Source: CAIRNS01 sp049508565
GTDB taxonomy: Bacteria > Elusimicrobiota > Endomicrobiia > Endomicrobiales > CAIRNS01
Direction of reading: 5' to 3'
Assembly (NCBI GenBank): GCA_049508565.1
Contig: JBELAT010000025.1
Span: 1 to 17,072, forward strand
DNA: 17,072 bases
Shown here piece after piece: positions 1 to 6,127 of the stretch; the stretch's first letter is position 1, and each line of letters starts with the position of its first letter. Both the position numbers and the translations under genes were made by a program. The notes beneath the pieces were generated by a model. The model worked only from the letters and a program-made list of their open reading frames with translations, did no database searches and had not been told where the DNA came from.

Positions 1-117
1 AGAAGCGTTGCTACAAAGCTGATTATATTTGATAACAACAAAATAAGTATTTTTAACGGCGGCTATGACGATTTTCTTCGCGATGTCGGCTGGTCCGATG
101 AAAACTTCTCCCATTGA
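1..117 (+). CDS. ABC-F family ATPase, C-terminal tail only (cut by window edge)
   Basis: Frame 1 is open from the first base to a TGA at 115-117 and encodes the last 38 residues of a protein that begins upstream of the window. The piece reads ATKLIIFDNN...FNGGYDDFLRDVGWSDE and aligns closely with residues 466-496 of the complete ABC-F ATPase at 8120-9952 (ATKLIVFDKG...FNGSYGEFLETVGWSDE). This is the strand-and-loop region after the second ABC domain, beyond its H-loop. Unlike the complete paralogue, this protein stops two or three residues after the WSDE motif and so lacks the roughly 100-residue charged coiled-coil tail. ABC-F proteins are soluble twin-ATPase factors that act on the ribosome. 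The identity rests on the match to the in-window paralogue; the substrate or ribosomal role of this copy cannot be told from the fragment. Confidence 0.85.
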   Translation, partial: RSVATKLIIFDNNKISIFNGGYDDFLRDVGWSDENFSH

Positions 118-190
118 CCGAGCTATCTTCCTCAGATCACATCTTTTTTTCAAAAGTGGATAAAAGTCATAACAAATGTTATAAATCACA

Positions 191-219
191 TAAACAAACT
201 GCTGTTGATTTAATATAAT
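191..219 (+). promoter_or_regulatory. Possible promoter of the MBOAT gene, -10 very close to the start codon
   Basis: A perfect TATAAT lies at 214-219, only 7 bases ahead of the ATG at 227. A -35 at 17 bp spacing (191-196, taaaca) matches poorly. If this -10 is used, transcription would begin at about 226 and the message would be essentially leaderless. That fits the complete lack of a Shine-Dalgarno sequence ahead of this ATG. The -10 alone is common in AT-rich sequence, so confidence is limited. Confidence 0.35.
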
Positions 220-226
220 TCTAAAT

Positions 227-1681
227 ATGCTTTTTAATTCAATTGCGTTTCTAATATTTTTTCCTCTGGTAACGCTTATCTACTTCGTCCTGCCTCACCG
301 TTGGCGGTGGGCCTTGCTTCTGGTCGCAAGCTGTATATTCTATATTTCATTTATTCCGGTCTATATTTTTATCCTGGCAGTTACTATTGCTATTGACTAT
401 ACAGCGGGCATATGGATAGAACGTTCCGAAGGAACGCGTCGCAGGACCTGGCTTATCATAAGTATTATTTCCACCTGTCTGGTTCTCTTTGTTTTTAAAT
501 ACTTCAATTTCTTTAACGGCAGTGTCCGGTCTATTGCCTCATTGTTGCACTTGAATTATCCCGTACCAGTCCTCGATATTATTTTGCCTATCGGTCTATC
601 GTTTCATACGTTCCAAAGTCTCAGCTATGTGGTGGAGGTGTACAGGGGCAAACAGAAGGCAGAGCATAATTTTGGCATTTATTCATTGTATGTAATGTTT
701 TATCCGCAACTAGTAGCGGGGCCCATCGAGCGTCCTCAGAACCTTCTTCATCAGTTTTATGAGAAACACGAATGGGACTACCACCGTGTTGCTCGCGGCC
801 TACAGCTTATGTTGTGGGGTTTGTTTAAGAAGGTGGTCATTGCTGACCGCTTAGCCGTTATAGTAAATACGGTATACAACAATCCTCATCGGTACCAAGG
901 ACTTCCGCTCGTTATCGGCACAGTATTGTTTGCATTTCAGATATTCTGTGATTTTTCGGGATATTCAGATATCGCTATCGGGTCAGCCGAGGTGATGGGT
1001 TTTAAGCTGATGACTAACTTTAATAGACCCTATTTCTCGAGAAGTATTGTCGAATTCTGGAAACGCTGGCATATATCGCTTTCAACCTGGTTTAGGGATT
1101 ATGTGTATATCCCTCTAGGTGGAAACAGAGTGAGCCTGCCGCGCTGGCAGTTGAATTTATTTATTACATTTCTCATCAGCGGTCTGTGGCATGGGGCGAA
1201 GTGGACATTTGTCATATGGGGAGCGCTTAACGGTTTATATATGCTTGCATCAGTTGGGACAATTGAAGCACGCAAAAAGATAGTGGAGGCGACTGGAATC
1301 GCTGCATTTCCGAGAATTCATCATGCTATACAAATCATGATGACGTTTACGCTGGTCTGTTTTGGATGGATTTTTTTCCGCGCGCATACTTTTACTGACG
1401 CTTTGTATATCTCAACGCACCTTTTCTCAAGCTGGAATATATCAGCCGTCTCAAAAATAGGTGAGCTGGGACTTAATCCGTATGATTTGATATGTGCTTT
1501 AATGGTTATCGGGTTTCTGCTGCTTGTTCAAACAATTCAACACAGGTACGGCAGTGTGCGAACGATGGTGGGGGATAACCCGATCTGGGTTCGGTGGCCT
1601 CTATGGTATGCACTGATACTCTCGGTTGTGTTGATGGGTTTTTATGCGAACCCGCAGGCATTTATCTATTTTCAGTTCTAA
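227..1681 (+). CDS. MBOAT family membrane O-acyltransferase (AlgI/PatA-like)
   Basis: A 484-residue polytopic membrane protein of the membrane-bound O-acyltransferase family. AlgI-type members pass acetyl or other acyl groups across the inner membrane so that a partner can esterify an exported or cell-wall polysaccharide. The N-terminus (MLFNSIAFLIFF) is the standard first helix of this group and fixes the start although no ribosome binding site is visible. Family hallmarks are present: the segment around residues 277-299 (FWKRWHISLSTWFRDYVYIP, His282) and the catalytic-His region ISGLWHGAKWTF with His322. The conserved middle block around residues 158-170 (FYPQLVAGPIERP) is also typical. Length matches the family. 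The SGNH-like gene begins 3 nt after its stop, so the two form a transferase pair. The glycan and acyl donor are unknown; no alginate or cellulose synthesis gene lies in the window. Confidence 0.92.
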   Translation: MLFNSIAFLIFFPLVTLIYFVLPHRWRWALLLVASCIFYISFIPVYIFILAVTIAIDYTAGIWIERSEGTRRRTWLIISIISTCLVLFVFKYFNFFNGSVRSIASLLHLNYPVPVLDIILPIGLSFHTFQSLSYVVEVYRGKQKAEHNFGIYSLYVMFYPQLVAGPIERPQNLLHQFYEKHEWDYHRVARGLQLMLWGLFKKVVIADRLAVIVNTVYNNPHRYQGLPLVIGTVLFAFQIFCDFSGYSDIAIGSAEVMGFKLMTNFNRPYFSRSIVEFWKRWHISLSTWFRDYVYIPLGGNRVSLPRWQLNLFITFLISGLWHGAKWTFVIWGALNGLYMLASVGTIEARKKIVEATGIAAFPRIHHAIQIMMTFTLVCFGWIFFRAHTFTDALYISTHLFSSWNISAVSKIGELGLNPYDLICALMVIGFLLLVQTIQHRYGSVRTMVGDNPIWVRWPLWYALILSVVLMGFYANPQAFIYFQF

Positions 1682-1684
1682 TAT

Positions 1685-2617
1685 ATGAGAAAAATATATT
1701 CGATTGTTATTTTTTTTGGTTTACTCATATCACTGGCAACCGGACTCCATCACCTGTTGATAGCAGGGTTCCGCTGCCGGCTTGATGGCGAACCGGGTTT
1801 GTGGAACAGAGTTTATGCAGGGAAGCTCAATTCACGGATAGTTGTTATGGGGTCGTCGCGGGCTATGGTAAATTATGATTCGAAAACACTGAGCCAAGTA
1901 ACGGGAAAAAACGCTATTGTTCTTGGATTAGATGCCCGTCATGCGGTGATGCAATATCCCCTGCTCTCACTGTATCTAGAGAAAAATGCAAAACCTGATT
2001 TAATCATACAGAATCTTGATACAACGCTGCTTGAAAAGGAGGATTTTTCCTATCCTGTAGTTTATATGTCGTATATAAATGACGATGCGGTGTATAATAG
2101 TCTCGTCAAAGTATTTCCCTTTGTGCGGTTCATGAGATACGTTCCGCTCTATTCATTTGCACGCTTTGGGTTCCCCTACAGCTGTATCGCGTTGAAAGGT
2201 TTAATGGGCAGATCACATCCTGATGCATTTTCACAGACCGGGACGCAGCTCCACGATGAACGGTGGGACACCACCTTTGAACGATTCAAAAAACTCTATC
2301 CTCACGGGAAACGTTACGGGATTGATATTAATGAGCTGACGGCATTGCGATCCATTGCTCAGCTTGCCAAAGAAAAAAATATTCCACTGGTGATGGTTTA
2401 CAGCCCTGAATATTATGAAGATTTTCCCTATACACTCAACCGCAGACAGTTGTTTAGAATATTTAAAAAAATAGCTGACGATTATAATGCCATTCTATGG
2501 GATTATTCAAACAGTCCTTTGAGTAACCAGAAAACTTATTTCTATAACTCACAACACATGAGCATGGTAGGCTCTCTGGCTTTCACTCATCAACTGGGCG
2601 AAAGAATTAATAAATAA
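1685..2617 (+). CDS. Membrane-anchored SGNH-hydrolase-like acyltransferase partner
   Basis: 310 residues with one N-terminal hydrophobic helix (about 4-27) and a probable periplasmic domain. After the anchor, VVMGSSRAM (residues 53-61) fits the SGNH block I, with Ser58 as candidate nucleophile. Near the C-terminus YNSQHMSMVGS (287-297) fits block V, with His291 as catalytic base. The usual Asp of the DxxH motif is replaced by Asn288. The central part has no motif I can name. The gene starts 3 nt after the MBOAT stop with no clear Shine-Dalgarno site, so it is probably translated by coupling. Placement and fold match the AlgJ/AlgX/DltD type of protein, which receives the acyl group from the MBOAT protein and esterifies the glycan. 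The family call is good; the activity is inferred from context. Confidence 0.75.
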   Translation: MRKIYSIVIFFGLLISLATGLHHLLIAGFRCRLDGEPGLWNRVYAGKLNSRIVVMGSSRAMVNYDSKTLSQVTGKNAIVLGLDARHAVMQYPLLSLYLEKNAKPDLIIQNLDTTLLEKEDFSYPVVYMSYINDDAVYNSLVKVFPFVRFMRYVPLYSFARFGFPYSCIALKGLMGRSHPDAFSQTGTQLHDERWDTTFERFKKLYPHGKRYGIDINELTALRSIAQLAKEKNIPLVMVYSPEYYEDFPYTLNRRQLFRIFKKIADDYNAILWDYSNSPLSNQKTYFYNSQHMSMVGSLAFTHQLGERINK

Positions 2618-3173
2618 AAGTGATTCATGTCGCTGCATCCGTTCAGGCGCAGTGTGTTGGGTTGTAAATAACCGCAAAATACTCTTTGTTGAGCGCGGCA
2701 TCATAGTGCACGCACTTCTCGCACTCCCGTCGAAATATTCTTAAGTTCCGATAAAAAACTTGATACACTGATATCATCTATTTAGTTGCTGATGCAAACC
2801 AATAATACTCGAAAAAATAATTAGAGCATTAATAATAACCGATCTTCAATTCGCGTTTTTGCTGCCTTTGCAATTTATCTCTGTAATTTATCTCTTGACA
2901 ATGCGCATGTTGCACACTACAATATTATTTATCAATAAAAACTACACATAACTTTTTAATAATAAAGTGTTTAATGGTGCGCAAGAAGTACCGCAAAGGA
3001 ATTGCAATGTGCGTATGTTTCTTTTTTCAAAGCCCCGAAAAATAGATGTTAAAGAAGCACTTTTATTCTTTTTACTATCAGTTTCATGACAGCGTAATGT
3101 CGCGAGTAGGTTTTCTTAGCAGTAGAAAAGCGGTGTCGCTGCCAGTGAAAATGGTTTCGTTCGGAGGAAGAAG
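2618..3173. other. 556-bp gap without a recognisable gene; long leader of the histidine kinase
   Basis: No open frame of useful length with a ribosome binding site is present. The first 280 bases are AT-rich and unremarkable, and no clear terminator follows the SGNH gene. A consensus promoter sits at 2895-2923, so about 240 nt would be transcribed ahead of the kinase start at 3174. That leader includes a 23-codon frame (2974-3045, MVRKKYRKGIAMCVCFFF...) without a Shine-Dalgarno site and an 8-codon frame (3151-3177) whose TGA overlaps the kinase ATG. Neither is convincing as a gene. A small RNA or structured leader is possible, but I recognise no known RNA family. Confidence 0.6.
2895..2923 (+). 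promoter_or_regulatory. Strong sigma70-type promoter upstream of the histidine kinase
   Basis: TTGACA (2895-2900) and TACAAT (2918-2923) are separated by exactly 17 bp, giving 11 of 12 consensus bases; transcription would start near 2930. The spacer begins with an 8-bp perfect palindrome, ATGCGCAT (2901-2908), directly after the -35 box, which could be a repressor site. Confidence 0.75.
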
Positions 3174-4403
3174 ATGAAGGTTGGCAACTCATTGTTTAGT
3201 ACGTATACGTTAAATGATAAATGGATTGTTATTGTATTGCGGTTTCTGGTCATTCTGGTCACATTTTTTCTCACCCTTTATAATGCGCCCGAAACTATAA
3301 GCCCAGTGGCTTTGTCCCTGACCTTTTTGGTTTTCCTTGCTTCAGATATTGTCCTCATATTTCTTTCGAGCTATATCTTTGCTTTAAAACTCTTCCGCAA
3401 CGGTATTTTCCTAGTTGATGTTGTGCTTATCTCGTGTATTATTTACCTTACCGGCGGAATGAAGTCTGATCTTTATCTGATCTATTTTCTTATCATCTTC
3501 ATGGCCAGTAGTGGAAGCAATCTGGTACATGCGTTTATGGTGACTATAGTTGTGGCCGGCATTTACGTTTTTTTACTGATACACATGGGCCTTTCATTTT
3601 CGCTTTCAAATCCGGGGGTTTTGCTTCGTATTCCTTTCATTTTCATTGTCTCATTTGTGTTTCTTTACTATGCGCAAGAAGAAAAAAGACATGTCCAGGC
3701 ACGTGCAGAGCGTAGCGCGCGGCTCTCCTTGGTGGGGGAAATGACAGCGGAGATCATTCATGAAATCAACAACCCGCTCACCGTAATTATGGGATATGCG
3801 CAGATTCTTAAAGAGGAGGATCCCGCAGTAGCCCTCAAGGAACTATGGCCCCCCATAGTGACAGCGACGGAACGTCTCTCAGAAAAAATAAACGGGATCC
3901 TTGCCTTTGTAAGAAGCGATAAAGAAACTGAAAAAGAGCCGGTTAATGTCATTACAATCGTTGAATCTGCACTGGAATTATGTAAAGGACAACTAAGAGG
4001 AAACAATATTGAGCTCATTCGTGAATTTCAGAAAGATATTCCATCAATCATGGGGTTTTATCATGGGATAGAACAGGTTTTTATCAATATTATAACGAAT
4101 GCGTGCCACGCTCTGGGAGAAACTCAGGAAAAAGAGCATAGAAAACTTATCATTACGATCGCATATTATGGTAAAAAGGTTGTTGTGATATTCAAAGATA
4201 ATGGGATCGGCATAAAGGAAGCTGACCGGGATAAGATTTTTGATCCATTTTTTTCAACAAAACCACGCGATAAAGGTACCGGACTGGGACTGACTACGGG
4301 TTACAAAATAGTTAAAGAACACCACGGTGATATTTATGTCCGGGATCAAGCAGATCCCGGAGCAACATTTGTTGTTGAGCTGCCTGCTGTGATGAGACCA
4401 TAA
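3174..4403 (+). CDS. Multi-span membrane sensor histidine kinase
   Basis: 409 residues. The first roughly 167 are strongly hydrophobic, with about five or six membrane spans and no large periplasmic loop, so any signal is probably sensed within the membrane. A HisKA dimerisation domain follows, with phospho-acceptor His196 in IIHEINNPLTVIMGYAQIL (194-212). The HATPase domain has an N box (INIITNACHAL, 304-314), a G1 box (DNGIGI, 342-347), an F box (DPFFSTK, 357-363) and a G2 box (GTGLGL, 368-373), so the catalytic core is complete. No receiver domain is fused. GGAGG at 3163-3167 gives a good ribosome binding site. No response regulator gene lies within the window; the next gene, starting 4 nt after the stop, encodes a small HTH-like protein. 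The HxxNNPL form of the H box is common in NtrB-like and orphan kinases. The cognate partner is unknown. Confidence 0.93.
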   Translation: MKVGNSLFSTYTLNDKWIVIVLRFLVILVTFFLTLYNAPETISPVALSLTFLVFLASDIVLIFLSSYIFALKLFRNGIFLVDVVLISCIIYLTGGMKSDLYLIYFLIIFMASSGSNLVHAFMVTIVVAGIYVFLLIHMGLSFSLSNPGVLLRIPFIFIVSFVFLYYAQEEKRHVQARAERSARLSLVGEMTAEIIHEINNPLTVIMGYAQILKEEDPAVALKELWPPIVTATERLSEKINGILAFVRSDKETEKEPVNVITIVESALELCKGQLRGNNIELIREFQKDIPSIMGFYHGIEQVFINIITNACHALGETQEKEHRKLIITIAYYGKKVVVIFKDNGIGIKEADRDKIFDPFFSTKPRDKGTGLGLTTGYKIVKEHHGDIYVRDQADPGATFVVELPAVMRP

Positions 4404-4407
4404 AGTG

Positions 4408-4635
4408 ATGAATAATAATGCGGGTGTCCAACCACTTGATGAAATTTTGGTTCGGCTTGGTCTGGGAAACGATGATCTCGTTCGTGTATCGACCTGTCAG
4501 TTGACGCATAAAATGGTTCACAAGGGGCGTTGCGGAAGACGGTTGTCCCGTAACGTCCAATACAAGATATTAAACGCTTTGAGCGCTCTAAAGCCAGAAG
4601 AGAACTTTACCCTTAAAGACTTGTTTAATTACTAA
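4408..4635 (+). CDS. Small helix-turn-helix-like protein of unknown function
   Basis: 75 residues starting 4 nt after the kinase stop; a GTG at 4405 would add one residue. There is no strong ribosome binding site, so translation is probably coupled to the kinase. The protein has an N-terminal segment (LDEILVRLGLGNDDLV, 10-25), a central stretch (STCQLTHKMVHKGRCGRRLS, 28-47), then a helix (NVQYKILNALSAL) and an ending LKDLFNY. The pattern of short helices with LTHKMVxK...GRRLS...VQxKIxxAL resembles a Cro/C1-type DNA-binding fold. I have the impression that similar 70-80 residue proteins ending in LFNY occur in several bacterial phyla, but I cannot check this. Its position suggests co-expression with the kinase. 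It has no receiver domain and no obvious phosphorylation site, so it is not a conventional response regulator. Confidence 0.7.
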   Translation: MNNNAGVQPLDEILVRLGLGNDDLVRVSTCQLTHKMVHKGRCGRRLSRNVQYKILNALSALKPEENFTLKDLFNY

Positions 4636-4721
4636 ACCGTCCTTGGTGCAGCGATTGTCAATGGCAGAAGTGGTCGTCGACAGTAGCATTGGTGTTGTGA
4701 AGAATAATTATGTTTTTCTTG

Positions 4722-4771
4722 AAAAAACAATGGCGATTCTCACTGTTAAGTTGAGAGTCGCCATGTTTTTT
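4722..4771. terminator. Bidirectional intrinsic terminator between convergent genes
   Basis: A 13-bp stem pairs 4730-4742 (atggcgattctca) with 4752-4764 (tgagagtcgccat) with a single G-U wobble and a 9-nt loop. An A6 run (4722-4727) precedes it and a T6 run (4766-4771) follows, so it can end transcription on both strands: the kinase/HTH operon from the left and the sensor gene from the right. Confidence 0.9.
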
Positions 4772-4830
4772 CTTAAAAACGTTATTGTGTGATTCAATAG
4801 AAAATCGATGCTGTCTTTTTCGTGCGACGG

Positions 4831-5547
4831 TTAAACAGTTATATCATTTGACTCGTTTGACTCGTTTGATTCACTGGATTCATTGTTGTTGGCGTCCGTA
4901 ATGGGCGTTTTAAAAAACATAAAGATCATCAGTCCGGCGATAAGAATACCGATCCCGAAAATGAGGAAAATCGTTGCTTCCAGAAAATTCTGTTTTTGCG
5001 TCACGGAGGAGGTGTTGACATCCACATCAACGACGCCGACTATTTCATTTTTCGAGTCTCGAATGGGGGCATACCCTGACATCATTGAGCCGCCCCGGTC
5101 GATGATATAATCATCTTCACTTGCCGGTTGTTCAAACCCTTGCACAAGAGCTTCACTGTTGGTATCGAATTTTTCTCCGATAGAACCGCCCGGATTGTAT
5201 TGGTCGCCAAACTCAGCGTCAACCGCATAGTGAATTTCATTGTCAACTTTGTTAAGGGTGTAGACATATAAAATATCCGGATGGGCTTCTTCAAATCTCT
5301 TGAGCTTATCGCGAAGCGCGATAAAGTCGCTGCTGGTTTCGTCACCTGGCTTAAGCATCCGTAGTGTGTCGCCATCTTTACCGTTTAAATCGGCGGCAAT
5401 CACTGAAGCAAGAGATAATGCTTCAGATTGACACAGACCCTTTAACACCACTTTTGTTTCCTGAAATGTAACAATAAATGTCAATGCAGCAAGAACGAAG
5501 ATCAGGACACTAAAGCTTAAGACGAGTCTGGTTTTTAGAGACTTCAT
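4831..5547 (-). CDS. Membrane-anchored Cache-like sensor protein without an output domain
   Basis: 238 residues from the ATG at 5547, which has AAGGAGC (5555-5561) 7 nt upstream; a longer frame from 5592 would begin upstream of the predicted transcription start. The first hydrophobic helix is at 6-28. A periplasmic domain (about 30-187) contains YVYTLNK (94-100), NEIHYAVDAE (103-112) and GYAPIRDSKNEIVGVVDVDV (158-177), the pattern of PDC/Cache sensor domains of chemoreceptors, kinases and cyclases. A second membrane helix spans 191-212. Only about 26 residues remain after it, ending in an acidic/polar NES-repeat tail. There is no HAMP, kinase, GGDEF, HD-GYP or methyl-accepting domain. It may be a stand-alone sensor that acts through a partner, or a truncated receptor. 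The frame closes cleanly at a stop followed by the shared terminator, which argues against recent truncation. Confidence 0.8.
   Translation of the reverse strand: MKSLKTRLVLSFSVLIFVLAALTFIVTFQETKVVLKGLCQSEALSLASVIAADLNGKDGDTLRMLKPGDETSSDFIALRDKLKRFEEAHPDILYVYTLNKVDNEIHYAVDAEFGDQYNPGGSIGEKFDTNSEALVQGFEQPASEDDYIIDRGGSMMSGYAPIRDSKNEIVGVVDVDVNTSSVTQKQNFLEATIFLIFGIGILIAGLMIFMFFKTPITDANNNESSESNESNESNDITV
4850..4885 (-). repeat. Four 9-bp tandem units encoding the NES-rich tail of the sensor protein
   Basis: On the plus strand the units read gactcgttt, gactcgttt, gattcactg and gattcattg. The first two are identical and the others diverge at two or three bases. They encode repeated Asn-Glu-Ser/Ser-Glu-Ser triplets at the cytoplasmic C-terminus. 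Units of 9 bp keep the reading frame, so copy number could vary without disrupting the protein. Confidence 0.85.
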
Positions 5548-5590
5548 GAAATAAGCTCCTTTTAACTTTTCATTTTCTATTAGCTTGTAC

Positions 5591-5619
5591 ATTATAGTTC
5601 AACTAAATAATAAAATCAA
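5591..5619 (-). promoter_or_regulatory. Promoter of the sensor gene (minus strand)
   Basis: Read on the minus strand, TTGATT (5614-5619) and a perfect TATAAT (5591-5596) are spaced by 17 bp. Transcription would start near 5584, leaving a leader of about 37 nt before the chosen ATG at 5547. Confidence 0.7.
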
Positions 5620-5703
5620 ATTAAATAATGATTCAGTACAACTGTCATTTACTTCGCTATGGAGAGTAAAGTGTGGTCAAAATGGATTAATAAATTGTGA
5701 CCC

Positions 5704-5732
5704 TTGAGAAGGAGAGTTTGGAGGTATAAAAT
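5704..5732 (+). promoter_or_regulatory. Probable promoter of the 53-residue protein gene
   Basis: TTGAGA (5704-5709) and TAAAAT (5727-5732) are separated by 17 bp. TATAAA at 5725-5730 with a 15-bp spacer is an alternative. The start of transcription would be about 50 nt before the ATG at 5792. Confidence 0.5.
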
Positions 5733-5791
5733 AAATATTGTAAGATAACTGCAGGTTGTAACGATGTAATCATCTTAGCAAGGAGGATCAG

Positions 5792-5953
5792 ATGTCTATT
5801 GTGTCAGAGTCAGAGTTTAAAGGTAACCCCATGTTGGTACTCAAAAATTCCGAAGAGGATAAGTTCCCTTTTCAGTTTGGGTTAAAAAAAGCGAAACTGA
5901 TTATTGAGAATATCGACAGTATTAAGAAGTTTGTCGAAAAATTCGATAAATAA
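5792..5953 (+). CDS. 53-residue protein of unknown function (FPFQFGLKKAKLI motif)
   Basis: A small gene with a very strong ribosome binding site (AAGGAGG, about 8 nt before the ATG) and its own promoter. The protein begins MSIVSESEFKGNPMLVLKN, likely a beta hairpin. It continues with an acidic turn, then FPFQFGLKKAKLIIENIDS and a lysine-rich helix ending at FDK. It has no signal peptide, membrane segment or cysteine. The FPF.FGL.KAKLI core looks like a pattern I associate with short hypothetical proteins in several anaerobic and candidate-phylum bacteria, but I can name no function. The intergenic distance to the peptidase gene (174 nt) suggests an independent unit. Coding is supported by the ribosome binding site and protein-like composition. 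Confidence 0.75.
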   Translation: MSIVSESEFKGNPMLVLKNSEEDKFPFQFGLKKAKLIIENIDSIKKFVEKFDK

Positions 5954-6127
5954 TTCTTTAATTTATTTCATTACAGCGCACGCCCGTCATCTGCGATGAT
6001 TTAATCGGCGAGACAGTGTTTTGTCATGTATTGTGATCGCTCCGGCCGTATGTTGAAGTGGTGGGGCGAAAATGACAAACGGGTCGCGCTGTCCTATTCT
6101 AAGCACCTTCACAATCAGGAAATACCT

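Noticed and set aside
2974..3045. 23-codon frame in the kinase leader (MVRKKYRKGIAMCVCFFF...)
   Set aside because: No Shine-Dalgarno sequence and too short to judge; kept only as part of the leader observation.
3151..3177. 8-codon frame whose TGA overlaps the kinase ATG
   Set aside because: It contains the kinase ribosome binding site itself and has no initiation signal of its own, so chance is the simpler explanation.
6026..6127. Upstream extension of the oligopeptidase frame (34 extra residues)
   Set aside because: No ribosome binding site at 6026 and the extension (MYCDRSGRMLKWW...) is unlike the family; the ATG at 6128 has AGGA at suitable distance and begins just before the expected DIRWDLTALY segment.
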